Below are positions 13,127 through 24,262 of a stretch of 64,000 nucleotides of DNA, one piece after another (positions within the stretch are counted from its first letter, which is position 1; every line of letters starts with the position of its first letter). The stretch comes from Prostheceraeus crozeri (taxonomy: Eukaryota > Platyhelminthes > Polycladida > Euryleptidae). A program made the translations under genes and the position numbers. The notes below the pieces were generated by a model. It searched no databases and had not been told where the DNA came from. It saw only the letters and a program-made list of their open reading frames with translations. The stretch spans positions 1-64,000 of the forward strand of contig CAJQUW010007105.1 in NCBI GenBank assembly GCA_907163375.1, in the 5' to 3' direction.

Positions 13127-15725
13127 TTAATAATGAATGTGTTGCTGCGTCTTGTGGTTTTCACTGTAGGCATAATGATCCTTCCGGAAGAAGAGACAGG
13201 AGGCACCAGAGGGTTCAAAATGTGTGATGGGGACTTGGCATGTGAAAGGAGTTTCAAAGAAGCGCACTTTCTTCTACTAGAGATAGGTTCGAAGTGATGA
13301 CTTTAGCACTCTTTGTAATCCCTGCCGCACAATATTCGATGAAAACGATTTTGAATTCTTTCCAGCTTAAGTGAATTTTCTGTCGACAGTCCAGCTAGTA
13401 ATGGTGAGCAATACTCCAAAATCGATCGCACAATTGCGATGAAAGCGTTGATTAATGATGCTTCACAAACGTCATTTTGTTTAAGCACACGGATGATAAA
13501 TAATCTTCTTGCTGCGGTTCTTACAGTAGCATTGATGTGGGTATTCCAATTATTGTTCGGGTCAAAAATCACACCAAGGATTTTCAGCTCTTCCACCAGG
13601 GGAATGTTCGACAGACGTATAGGAGTAAAGCTTGGAGAACGTGCAATTGCCAACATTTGCACTTATTCATATTGAGATGTAAGTCAACGCTCACAGACCA
13701 TTCCAATAGCGAATGATGGACTTCTTCCACGTGAGCATTTGCTGAATCTATAAAGATTGGAAGGCAGGTAGTAAAGTCATCGGCGTATTTCACAATTTTA
13801 CACGGTTTGCCGGATATATCAAAGCTGCCAGTCACAATGGAGAACAGGTAAGGACCAAGTATTGAGCCTTGAGGGACACCTGAACTCACTCTGACGTAGT
13901 CACTTTTCACCATTCCGATGCGCACACATTGCCATCGTCCCGTTAAGTAACTGCTAATCCACTGAATGAAATACGAAGGTAAGTTGCACTCGATTAGTCT
14001 GTTAATGATTATATTGAATTTTAATTTATCAAATGCCTTGATGAAATCGTAGGCAACGATTTGGATGCCAGATACACCATGATCGTCCAAACATTTGGTA
14101 TAATAATCATGAAGAGCTATCGTGGCGCATGCTGTAGACGACGCGGGTCGGAATCCATATTGATCTCTTCCGTACCCAAGAAGAAGTTTATCTCTCACGT
14201 CATGCAAAATGAGGCGCTCTAATACTTTCAATGGCACAGAAATCACAGTAATTTGGCGAAGTTCATCCACTGATGCCTTTGAGGATTTGGGAACAGGTGT
14301 TGTAATCGAACATTCCACCGTGTAGGGACAATACCACTTCTCAAAGATAAATTATAAATTTCAGCCAGAGGTTCCGCTATGAAAATTGCAGCCGATTTGT
14401 ATAGTATTGCTGGAATATCTGGAGAAGACTTTTTAGTTTTAATTTGACACAAAGCTTCGTAAACTTCATGAGTTTCCAATTGTGGTAAGTACTGAGGTAG
14501 AAAAGACAACTCATAATTGTCACTCTCCTGAAAATTATTAGCAAAATTACAGTTAATGACGTTCACAGCGGGCTTCAAGAGATCCTATTTGCTCGCAGAT
14601 GGCGTCAATTACATTTTGTCTATTTTTGCCCGATACACAATTGATCGCATGCCATACATTGTTGCCCCTTATCCTTTTATTCCAATTGCGCTTTGCCTTC
14701 TCGATTTCATACTTTACTTTTTCCCTAAAATGGGCATATTTCGAATAATCTCTTTCGCGGTACGCCTTCCACCGACTATTAATCAACTGCTTTATAACAG
14801 GAGTCATCCAAGGCTTATCGTTCTTCGTGAAGGTGACGTAATTCACAGGAATACAGGATTCGAAGGCCGAATCAAGGTTATCGTGAAAGTAATGGCATTT
14901 GCTCTCTATATCGTAACGATTGTCATATACAGGACTCCAGTCCATATTCATTAGACACTGCACAAATTGATCTACATTTGACTCACGGAGATCGTAAACA
15001 GGCTTTTTGATATACAAACTTTCGTTTTTGATAGGCACAAATGGGGTTGCCAGCATGCACATATGAGGAATTTTCGAGGTGTCAATAGGTAGCTCAGTTT
15101 TTACTGTGTACATATTCACATTTCCTCAGACATCAAAATATAGTCCAGCTGAGAGTTTCCGTAGGTAGGTCCGACATATGTATTGACCAGATTAAGGTTA
15201 GAGCAGACCTCAGCAGTAGGAAATCTATTCAGGTCACCGCATAAGACTATGTCATGATTTGGATAGTTCGCTAAAATATCATCCATGGTGTCAATTAGAA
15301 AGTTTGTTAACACTGACTTACATGATACAGACATAACAGGAGGAATGTAGATGCCAATCATGCATAAATCTGGAGATCCCTTAATAGCCACAGTCTCAAT
15401 ACCAGTTGGTACATTTCTCAACTGTATAACATGAGCTTGCAAATGATGTTTTGCCCAAATGGCAACTGCACCACCCATTCGTCCTTCTCGATCATTTTCG
15501 AAAAACCCTGAAGCCAGCTATTGAAACAAAATCATCACTGTGTAAGTATGAGAACCACGTCTCAGTAGCGACAAAAATATCAACGTTCATTCTGGATAAA
15601 ATTGATGAAATAATTTCGATTTTCCGCACTGCTGATCGTGTGTTTGCTAACAAAATTTTTGGCTTTTCTTTTTGATTTCTTGACTTGCTTCTATCACGCA
15701 TATTACTGTTAAAATACACATTCAA
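13127..15725 (-). pseudogene. LINE ORF2: endonuclease and reverse transcriptase, broken
   Basis: ORF2 nicks target DNA with an APE-type endonuclease and copies the RNA there. The endonuclease begins ILLANTRSAVRKIEI near 15670 and includes VATETWF, GDLNRF and LDYILMS (to about 15120). A linker (15119-14553) leads to the reverse transcriptase. Its motifs are YGFRPASST, VAYDFIKAFDKL, SSGVPQGSILGP and the catalytic KYADD (about 13790). The thumb-like region ends near 13303 and a C-terminal tail may run to 13127. The reading changes frame several times (near 15490, 15118, 14570, 14300 and 13620). ORF2 meets ORF1 with almost no gap; the best ATG is at 15701, as the first open codon at 15725 is TTG. 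Confidence 0.9.
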
Positions 15726-16468
15726 AAATCCTCCTTATCTTGTCTTTTGATGATTTGCCCACGATGAATAATCACATCGTGTCCTTCGGCTCGCAGATTT
15801 TTCAGTCTTTCTCTGAGTAGCTTTTGGGCTTCTTGTTCACATCGAGTATAATCAGGATTGATGAAAACATTCTTAAAAGAGTCATCAGAGCGTAAATGCC
15901 TAGCCAATCCAAGAATTCGTTTCTTCGCCTCAAGATTCTTGCACTGAACTCTTACGAGTCGGATTTTACCGGTACTTTGTTTACCGATCCTGTTTATCGA
16001 AATTACAGAATCTTCCTCTACATTCAGCTTCCGCAAAACACGCTTTACTTTCCCATCATCCTTAGATTTCCTTTCGTTTAAATTACCATCCACTTCCTCC
16101 TCAAAACCAGAGAAAACAAGGTTATTTTCCTTCTGCCTGCGTAATTCACCTTCTCTCAGGATGAAGTTAAGCTTATCCTTCATACCACTCATAGAGTTAG
16201 TATTAATACTACTCTGAAGGTTGTCATATTTCCGTTTTAGTTCAACTACTTCAGAAGTAAGAGTATGTAGCCGGTTGACCATAGGATCAAGCTGTTCTTT
16301 GATCTTCGACTCAATCACGGATGATATCTGATTGACTACGTCAGACTGGTCATTTTGAACTTGAGCACGCATTTGGATGATGGTAAGAATAAGGTCCTGT
16401 TTGTTCAAGGAGGTTTTGCGCTCCAAGAGTTCACGGTCCGTCAATATTGTTATATCATTAACTCCCAT
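15722..16468 (-). CDS. LINE ORF1 protein (coiled coil plus RRM-like)
   Basis: A complete 248-codon frame. ORF1 proteins bind LINE RNA, usually as trimers, and act as nucleic-acid chaperones. Residues of about 30-120 have heptad-like spacing with many charged residues (IESKIKEQLDPMVNRLHTL), suggesting a coiled coil. Residues of about 115-230 look like the RRM-like core: NNLVFSGFEEE is the first strand and is followed by VISINRIGKQ and a basic C-terminus. The start ATG at 16466-16468 gives MGVNDITIL and no earlier in-frame ATG was needed. The stop at 15722-15724 abuts ORF2. It is the only long intact protein frame in the window that I can assign. Confidence 0.85.
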   Translation of the reverse strand: MGVNDITILTDRELLERKTSLNKQDLILTIIQMRAQVQNDQSDVVNQISSVIESKIKEQLDPMVNRLHTLTSEVVELKRKYDNLQSSINTNSMSGMKDKLNFILREGELRRQKENNLVFSGFEEEVDGNLNERKSKDDGKVKRVLRKLNVEEDSVISINRIGKQSTGKIRLVRVQCKNLEAKKRILGLARHLRSDDSFKNVFINPDYTRCEQEAQKLLRERLKNLRAEGHDVIIHRGQIIKRQDKEDF

Positions 16469-16556
16469 TGCAATTTTGAATACGGATGATATTGGATCAA
16501 GTCGGAGTCAAAAATTGAATGTCACAAGTCATCAATAGAAAATAAGCAAAATGTAG

Positions 16557-16624
16557 TCTGGAAGGCCTCGAACCCGGTGTCTTTAGTTTCAAATCCAACA
16601 CAGTAACCAACAGACCACGTAGAC
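16557..16624 (-). other. tRNA-like sequence (SINE head or tRNA relic)
   Basis: Read on the minus strand it has an A-box-like TGGTCTGTTGG (16607-16617) and a perfect B box GGTTCGAGGCC (16564-16574) at tRNA-like spacing. The ends can pair as GTCT/AGAC. The anticodon and T stems are poor, so it is not a working tRNA. It may be a tRNA-derived SINE head or an internal pol III promoter relic in the LINE 5' region. Confidence 0.45.
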
Positions 16625-17063
16625 AAAGTTCAGGGGCTTATTGAAGCAACTGATGATCGGATACTCAGCATAGATATCGAATGCGTGGACACCAATTCTA
16701 TCCAGACCAGATGACCAAATTTACAACTTGTCGAAAGAGACCGATGAACAAAACTCATCGATTTGATGAAACTAGGATTTAGGAAGCTGATCGTAGGCAA
16801 TCCACACTGAATATAGGAACACTGATAAGGCAACGATGATAACACTACCACAGCTTGAGACACACGAAAACGCGACGAAAAACGACGTCGGGAAAGTGGA
16901 GAACGGCGTTATGCTTCCAAATCGCTTTCAGCACCAGCTCTGACAGACGACCTCTCTGCAGTTCGATTCGAATTGAGGTTTATCAAGGTCAATTCCAATT
17001 CCAATAGATTTAAATATCGTCACTTCCAATTCCAATTCCGACTTTTCTAACTCTGCATCAGAC

Positions 17064-18544
17064 ATTATATATCTGATTCTGACAAAGATTTACTGAATCT
17101 GCCATGTCAATGTTTCAATTCACACAAAGAGCGTATAACATATTGGATGATACAACAAAACTATAGGAGGATGACAAGGATTTCAAATGAAGTAGTGATG
17201 ACTCATTATTCAGTGATTCATCTCTTCCCATTTAAATTAAAAACGATATTGATGATGCCTTCAATTTCAGAAATGCATAAGCGCATTAAGTTTCGACAAG
17301 CATGAAGCTACGTTTTATAATGTTCCAGATGTGCATCATTGTGATAATTCAGATAGCTAAGACAAACATGTGCAGTAAAGAAAAAATGTGCAGGATATGA
17401 GTTGCGTTATAATCATGGTTGCAATAAATTGATTGTTTATTTATTAGTTATATTGTTCCCATATTGAAGATTAGAGGAGTACTTCATGTAGTTTTTTTTA
17501 AATAGACTCGACAAATGTAAAGGCTTACGGATATTGGATAAGATTGCGAATTAAAAATTCGAAAATCCTAGCTGTACACAAATGACGACGAACGACATTG
17601 TGGTGCAGTATCGACAGATTCGCGACAGATACGTGTCTGTAATGTGTTGGCTAAATTTCTCAATCGGGAAAATTTGCAGAAAGCGATCAAAGTCATTAAG
17701 AAAGAAAACACTCAGCTTTAATCTTCTGGAGATATTTTTCACTATTTAAAGAGCTTGTCAATCCAACTGAATGGCATTTTCATCAACAGCTTCTCCCATG
17801 AATCAATTAGCAAGCGGATATGCGAATCGATTATCAAGACACCACATAATATTAACGATTACGCAATGATGGCATCAAGCAATAATTGATGTCAAATTAC
17901 ATAAATGATTTGATCGAAAATTAGTTTAGAAGGGAAATGATAGTTTTCAGTCGACTGCAAATTTAATCAATGTGAACTCACGATGAATTTGGAAAACTAA
18001 TACTGCTTCGTGAGATTATTAATCATGCGTTTTAGAACAAAACTCCAGATGACTGATGGAAATTTCTGAATGGATTTACGAATGAATGAGTGCGGTAAAT
18101 ATGGATGTTTGACAATTTGATCAGTCAGAACATGATATCTGATCAACTAGCTATTTGCTTGGAAAAGCGAAATTTAGATTTTGTCATGTCTGTGGATGAG
18201 TGCATAGTAAATTGAACAGAAGGCTCTTTAGTCAGACCCTGGAAAGCTTCAGATGCACATAACAAGTATGTTGTGCGAAGCAGGGGCGTGCGTCGGGTTT
18301 GTTTGCAAGTTGTGCATTTACTTCTTTTATCTGAGGTGCTATTCTGAAGTATCCAGTCTAATTCAAAACTGTTTAATTTAATAGACCATCTTTAGCCCAT
18401 TGTCTCTAGAAAGCTACATATATTCATTCTATCATTTTTGAGGAAGTGTTTAGTGGTGCCAATGTGCATGAAGTGAAATGCTTTGTGCAGATGTGAAGTT
18501 AGTTGAAAGTTGTTGACATCATCACATTATTGGTTAACTTTCGG
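17064..18544. other. Unassigned AT-rich DNA
   Basis: No gene recognised. A hAT-like start CAGGGGCGTGCGTCGGG occurs near 18284, but no partner end was found. Confidence 0.5.
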
Positions 18545-19262
18545 CTCTGACAATTTGACATTCTACATTCTTTTGTTATACAGTGAAAACACAATCTGGA
18601 AATACGATTTCCACTTCAAATCCGTATTCAAAGCTACTACCAGAATTTTGAGTTCGTTCACAATAATAAATGGAAAAGGGAGGACCCTAGAAAATTCTTT
18701 CCGTAGAATACACATAGCCTTTGTTTTACATTGATTTAGTTTCAATTTGCTCAAGTCGGCCCACTGGAATATGTGGTAAAACTCCTCGAACATTGTAATC
18801 AAAGACTTGACAATGTTATTCCTATAAGTGGGACAGATTTCGCAAATGTCATCAGCAAGTTAACGCAGTAGTCGTGGATATGGGCTTTATGTCGCTGCAA
18901 TACAGGACAAGAACATATGAACCCAAGAACCACCCTGGGGTGCACCACTGGTCATAGTACGTTGCTGACTGAGAGAATCAAGCATTTTCACAGATTGGTA
19001 CCTGTCATAGATAGTAGCAAAGCCAAGAAATAAAGCCTAATCGATGGCCATAATCACTAAGTTTACAAACAAAAACTTTGTGACAAATCGTGTCAAGAGT
19101 TTTGGAAAAGTCATCATTTATCTTAATGCAACCTCTTGAGTCAGACCAGTCTAACATACTTGTCACGGCATCATGCATGGTAATTAGAAAAGAATCAGTC
19201 AACATTCAAGAGACTTGCAAACTGAAAATCAAGAATGTCTCTGCAAAATTTATCGCACATAT
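18545..19262 (-). pseudogene. LINE reverse transcriptase fragment (Jockey/CR1-like)
   Basis: Minus-strand reading shows consecutive reverse-transcriptase motifs. These are INDDFSKTLDTICHKV (motif A, about 19120), FISWLCYYL, TSGAPQGGSWV (motif B, about 18930) and LADDICEI (catalytic Asp pair, about 18860). Then come QCKTKAMCIL and ELKILVVALNTDLKW (about 18640). The first part (19005-19205) and the last (18563-18802) are in different frames, with a stop after CYYL. Endonuclease and ORF1 are absent. The motif order and wording resemble the LINE at 12.9-16.9 kb but the copy is far older. Confidence 0.85.
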
Positions 19263-19587
19263 CATTCGTCACAAGCATTTATGCACAACATACGACAATA
19301 TGAGGATTATATGCATAATTACATAAATTTTGCTGATTTGTAGCTTGATGCCGATTATTTTTATTTATTCTAAATCGATCGATTATTTTTTGGTCATGAT
19401 TAATTAATTTTTGATCGTGCAGTGCACAGTGCTATCTTTCGGCTCATTATCAGATAAAGACGATAATCAAAATTCATATGGTCAATTATTCACATTGCAA
19501 CACGGATTGGTATCTGCTCTACCTGGCTTTAATGATGTTGTTTCATAAACCTTCCAATCAATCATTCACTCATCATAATAGTAGCAG

Positions 19588-20427
19588 CATAGAGTAGGTA
19601 TATTAGGTAGAGTGGTAACTCCGCATTTATTAAATACCCAATGTGTATACACTTTCGATTTTATTAAATGAACTCAATGGAGATGCAGGTGGAATTGTCA
19701 CCAAATGTGAGATATGCACATTTTTGCAGTTTTGAAGAAATTACAAGGGATTTGAGTGATCATGATATTGCAGAAGGAATGATGGTATTTTACAGATTCT
19801 CATGACAGCCTTGGAGATTTAATGTTTGCTAAATTAGCAATTCGATGGGTTCCTATTACATTCATTCTGAACCTCAAGAGTATTTTCTTAAGCGTGATCA
19901 TATCAAAGGCAACCAGCCACTGGAAGAGAAAAATAACTGAATCAAAGACAATGATTTCAATTAACTTTGAAAGATGTAAATGGGTCCACATCACTATTCA
20001 GATTCAAGAAGTGAAACATGAATTGTGAATCATAAAATCATTGAAAAATGGTGAAAATTGAAAAAAAACTTGAAATTTCAGCCAAGAAAGCACGAATAAT
20101 ATAGCGACTTTTTCATGAAGACTTCCATCATAATACTGATCATGAAATTTCCTTGATCATCAGCTTGATTTCCGCTTAGTTAGGATGATTATTAGCAAAT
20201 ATTCACCCCTTTTGATATCCAACATGTTTCATACTACTTTTATAGGGACGTCATCTCGGTAGTATATAAATTGGCAAAATTTTGACCTTTTTCAAAAGTG
20301 CTCAAAAAATTTTTTGGACCACGGGAACGTAATCTCCGCAAAAAACTGAATCTTTTGATATAAAAATTGTCACTGTATACAGATACTTTTTTGAGTCGAC
20401 ACTCTACCTACATATCCCTACTCTATG
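19588..20427. repeat. Inverted-repeat element (TIR starting CATAGAGTAGG)
   Basis: CATAGAGTAGGTATATTAGG at 19588 returns on the opposite strand at 20427 as CATAGAGTAGGGATATGTAG, and both go on to GGTAGAGTG, about 34 bp in all. The interior codes for nothing recognisable. A further CATAGAGTAGGGATGG lies at about 20610, and a TATAGAGTAGG followed by GTCGACTCA lies at 59391-59433, so the end sequence recurs. No clear target duplication. Confidence 0.6.
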
Positions 20428-20638
20428 ATCTTCACAAAAATAGATATTCTCCCCATCTACATTCACCCATATTTGCTAGGGTTGGCGATTCCCCCCATCA
20501 CCTGTTTGCAAAGCCGTGCGACCTACTATTTGGTGAAATATATTTATCAGCATCAGAATTTTTGAAATTGTTTATCAAATCTCTGCATACCTGTGGTCTA
20601 TGCTTAATCCATAGAGTAGGGATGGCTTAATCCAAACA

Positions 20639-21860
20639 TTGTTGCTCAATCACGATTCCTCAAACGCTTCGGAAGAATCCATCGACCTCACTAACTATGA
20701 ATATGAACTATTCATTGGACTACCCTATTTTGTCGCCGCTATGCCTACGATTTTTAGTGGATTCTTCGTAGATAGTTTTGGAATGCCCACTTGTGGCGTC
20801 ATATTTTCCTTTTGTTGTCTCCTTGGTGTAATAAATGAATCATTCGGAGCTCCTATATCGTCTGTGCATGCTTTTAAAGCTATCTGCTTGATCTCTGGAG
20901 AATGTTTATTCATTATCGTACATTGTGGATTGTTGGTGGTACGGAATTATGCCTGTGAATTATTTCAACAACAGATGGAAATCAGCAGTAGCTGGTATAC
21001 TTAATGGTACCAGTAAAATCAGTAAAATGGCATCCAATCTGTCTTCACCGCGATTTGCGCTTGCTTTCGCTGTTCTCTGCTTTGGTTGCTGTCAAGGCTT
21101 CTGCCACTTCTCGTGGTGGATGCCTCCAATATATATGTGCTATCAATGTTTTCTGATAGCTTTAATCAAGAGGAGACTTGAAACTTCCATCCTCAATCGA
21201 TGGCAAATCAAAATTGGATGTCTTACGGTCATATAAAACTGAGTATTGGCTACTTTTGGTGGAAGCAATATGCTTGCGAATATCAAGTGTTGCAATTACA
21301 ACTAGCTCAGCCGAAATTCATCGAGTTCTGTTTAATATATCAATTAATACAGCTTCTTGCAGTACAACACTCGGTAGTGTGGTCGATTTATTGACCTCTT
21401 TGATATTTGGCTGTTTAGTGGAACATACCAACCAAGATCTTCTCTTTGGTGTATTTGGGAGTACTCTAACATTGTGCGCAACACTAATTTATGGCTGCAA
21501 TTGATAAACCCTATTTTCGCATTCATCTTCTTTGTGTTGAGTGATAGCATATTGTATATTTGTACTTGGAGCATACTTGGACTATGTGCCTAGTAAGTTT
21601 TCAGGGATTGGCCTTTCAAATGTCATTGCAAGCTGTAGCGTCTGTACATCAACACTATCTCTCATATTTAGTGCCATTTTGTCCGATGGAAAGCAGAATG
21701 AAACAACACGTTCAATGGGTAGTCTGCATTGCAATTGGCGCAGCTGTAACTTCTATAGCTCTTATTTGTAGCATTGTTCTGTTGTTTCCCTCTCGGGATT
21801 TATGTGCAATTGTCAACAAAATGGCTCATTGCAAATGCAAAGATGACAATGAAAGATGAA
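20639..21860 (+). pseudogene. MFSD1-like transporter, broken
   Basis: MFSD1 is a 12-helix lysosomal major-facilitator protein of animals, reported to export dipeptides. The pieces run in family order. The stretch YEYELFIGLPYF then FSGFFVDSFGMPTCG (about 20700-20790) matches the helix 2 to loop 2-3 region. ISGECLF, then YFNNRWKSAVAGILNGTSKI (about 20880-21030), matches GESLAV and WFKGKELNLVFGLQLS. Later come TEYWLLLVEAICL and the helix pair ending LTSLIFGCL (about 21200-21420), SDSILYICTWSILG (about 21530), GIGLSNVIASC (about 21610) and a last helix AVTSIALICSIVLLF (about 21750). At least four frame changes and no introns are seen, so this is a decayed copy, possibly processed. The N-terminal helix is not identifiable. 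Identification is by memory of the family. Confidence 0.65.
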
Positions 21861-22444
21861 ATCTATGTTTCAAAAAATGATGAAATGATAATTTTATGCC
21901 CTTTGTACTTCCATGTGGCATGGCCATGCTGGCTCAGAAGAATTATGAAGACAGCGCGCGTTCTCTGCAACGTTGAATATCATTGCTACAGTTTATGTTT
22001 CTTCCTTTGATTACATTTTGTCAAGTTATTTGATCATGAAAGTCTTGCGTCATAATACAGACTCAGAGCATGAAGCTGCTAGCCAATAGACATATGGACA
22101 TGTCTGTCTTCTATAAAGAAGATACATGTTATGGACTATTGAGTATGAAGCAGCGGCGTTGGAGGTAGAGGAGATGCAAGCATTCCCTCTTACCACAATG
22201 TCACCTAACCATCTGGCGATAGCGAGAATTATGTCAGCAGCCATGTTTCATATTGGTTTCTTGCTTTGCAATCCGTGGGAGGATGTGAAATTTGGTTTGA
22301 AAAACGTTGTTGCATAAAGAACATTGAATTCCTATACATATGTCAAACTTTATTAATTGACAGAGTATATCAAGCAGTGTCACTGACCACTAAACATCAC
22401 TCATAAAAAAACTACAATTGCATTAAAGTTATAATTACGTTCAG
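21861..22444. other. Unassigned DNA
   Basis: No recognisable gene follows the transporter copy; the small frames at 21774-22317 match nothing I know. Confidence 0.5.
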
Positions 22445-23185
22445 TGGAAATACACATCACTTTCTATGTCTTAAAGGAGTGTGAGAGTGCGAGCATGACT
22501 TTATCGAAGATATGAAAGTTGTTGATGAGGAGTTGCGAGGATGTTGTATGATCACTACGTTATGTGTAGCCAATTCGAGGCAGACGTCGCTCGTATGATC
22601 TGCGTTTAATTGCTGGGATATGTTGTTGATGGGTCTAATTACTAAGTGCTTGGACATGGACTAAGTCCATTGCCGTGATTTGACAAGCGAGTCGGATAGT
22701 GAATTCCTGATGCGTAGCTGTCTATGGCTCGCATCTGAACGATTCTGCAATGACGGCGTCAAAGGCACAGCCTCCAGTCCGTAGAGGAGTACGGATTCCA
22801 CTGCAGCTTTAAAGAGTCTGATTTTATTTGCGTTTGAGGTGTGTGAGTCAAATAGTGGTCTGAGGGTTTAAGCAGCTTTCCAGCTGAGGTTGTGTCTTCC
22901 TCGAAGAAGATGTTGCGGATTTTTGACATTCACGCAAAGGTAGTTGAATTCTTCGCAGACTTCAATAATGTTTCCACTTGGAAGTGATGGTTTAGCGGTT
23001 GTCTAATGAAGCCGAGACAGATAACTTTGGTTTTCGAGGAGCTGATTCGTAGACTGATCACAGAGGTATTGTTATTGACACGACCGAGTGCTCATTGATC
23101 TCCTGGAGACTTGCAGAACAGAGCAATGTCGCCTGCGAATGAAAGGGCACTCAGGTAAATAGTCGGGTGTCCTCGACCGCGGTGT
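22445..23185 (-). pseudogene. LINE reverse transcriptase fragment
   Basis: On the minus strand near 23155 the reading LSALSFAGDIALF matches the LINE catalytic motif (F/Y)ADD, with Gly in place of the first Asp. It is followed by RISSSKTKVICLGFIRQP (about 23050), the usual segment after the catalytic box. A degenerate reading then continues toward 22450. A stop interrupts the frame soon after the catalytic box. The remainder of the element is missing. It is older than the LINE at 12.9-16.9 kb and too short to place in a clade. Confidence 0.75.
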
Positions 23186-23899
23186 TTTGTATTTTTGATG
23201 TACTTTCATTGATAGTTGTGATAGTTATTTCTCCTTACATGCCTGTTCAGAAAAATTGTTTAATCATCACTGATTAGTCTTCAATTTAATAAAGGCATGA
23301 ATTCTCTGACGGCATTACTTTTGAGTGTCAAGCAATGTGGACATTCCAAAATCTTATCTGTCAAAAATTCCATCTTGCTAGCTCTTGCTAGCTACATCAA
23401 TCGTCGCCATAAAGCGCCGATGGACGATGAAGAATGCGCCTGCAATTTTGAGTTAGAAGGTCCTGATTTATAGAGACACGTTATAACGTTTGTGTAATAT
23501 CAAGCCATACAAAATAACAGTTCACTTTTTACATGTCTTATTGCACTACATTCTCTTCTACAAAAAGGAGGCTGCTATGTCTATTCGTTGATTTCAGAGC
23601 GTGCAAAGCCAGCACGGGTCTAAGAAGCTTCATTAATGACAAAAAGAAATTACATTGATGACTACATAATGTTGAATGTTAACGAATTTTGAATGTTGAC
23701 TGTTACTTGTTGACTAATAGTCGGCTAGATATACGCTATAATTACTGACGTTTAATGTTCTTGGGTTTACTGGTTACCCCTTTTGGTAGGATTTTGGTTA
23801 AGTGATGGCGTGTGGAGACTGAATGGTGGCTCTTGGATCTTTGCAAAAGTGGGGCGACGGGAGCATCGACAGCGTTCTTCGCTGTACTTAGTGAAAAAT
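23186..23899. other. Unassigned DNA
   Basis: No recognisable gene or repeat. Part of it may be the lost 5' end of the mariner fragment that follows. Confidence 0.5.
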
Positions 23900-24262
23900 G
23901 AGCAAATATAAGCTTGCTCTGAAATCGCAGCAAACCTGAATCTGCCGAAATCTGTTGTTCATCGGATTTTTACTAAATATTTTTGGCTGCGGAAACTATC
24001 AGTTCGTCGGATGCCACACAACCTGAGATTTAGAGTCTCAGATGAGTCTCAAGAAGACAATTTTCTTGACCGATTTGTCGCAATTAATGACTCTTGGGTG
24101 TGATTCTAGGAGCCCAAACTGAAACGCCAAAGTGCGGAATGTCGATGACAAGGATTTCTGTTCTCCATCAAATTTCGCCAAAAGCCTCCAGATGCAAAGA
24201 TGATGCCAGTCGCAACCTACGACAGAAGGTCATATTTAGTGCACCAAAGGAAGACTGCTTCA
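23900..24262 (+). pseudogene. Mariner-like transposase fragment, decayed
   Basis: Reading shows SEIAANLNLPKSVVHRIF (a helix-turn-helix, about 23908-23970), then RRMPHNL, DRFVAINDSWV (the region of the first catalytic Asp, about 24070-24100), EPKLKRQSAE and KMMPVATYDRR (about 24200). This order matches mariner-type transposases. Stops occur just after DSWV and after ECR. No inverted ends were found, and the other two catalytic residues are not visible. It differs from the mariner at 10.2-11.6 kb. Confidence 0.7.

Larger units (their letters stand above)
12926..16920 (-). mobile_element. Jockey/CR1-like LINE, nearly full length
   Basis: Two consecutive reading regions on the minus strand have the order coiled-coil RNA-binding ORF1, then endonuclease plus reverse transcriptase ORF2, which defines this LINE group. 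The 3' end carries an AATAAA signal followed by an ATT tandem tail at 12926-12946. The 5' limit near 16920 is inferred from where the flanking hAT end starts. ORF1 is intact while ORF2 is broken, so this copy is dead but fairly young. A tRNA-like stretch lies upstream of ORF1. Confidence 0.85.
9927..17055. mobile_element. Old hAT-like element split by later insertions
   Basis: The left end begins CAGAGCTGGAAAAATTCCAC and the right end, on the opposite strand, begins CAGAGTTAGAAAAGTCGGAA. Both ends run into AATTCCAATTCC-type words. The flanking 8-mers CATGAGAC (9919-9926) and CATCAGAC (17056-17063) match at 7 of 8 places, the duplication length expected for hAT. A mariner (10246-11634) and a LINE (12926 to about 16920) lie inside, so the original element was about 1.7 kb. 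No hAT transposase is recognisable. A second CCAGCTCTG at 16933-16941 is an alternative right end but has no matching duplication. Confidence 0.6.

Noticed and set aside
16933-16941. CCAGCTCTG as the right end of the outer hAT-like element
   Set aside because: The following 8-mer does not match CATGAGAC, while the end at 17055 gives a 7/8 match.
18284-18300. hAT-like start CAGGGGCGTGCGTCGGG
   Set aside because: No inverted partner or matching 8-bp flank found.
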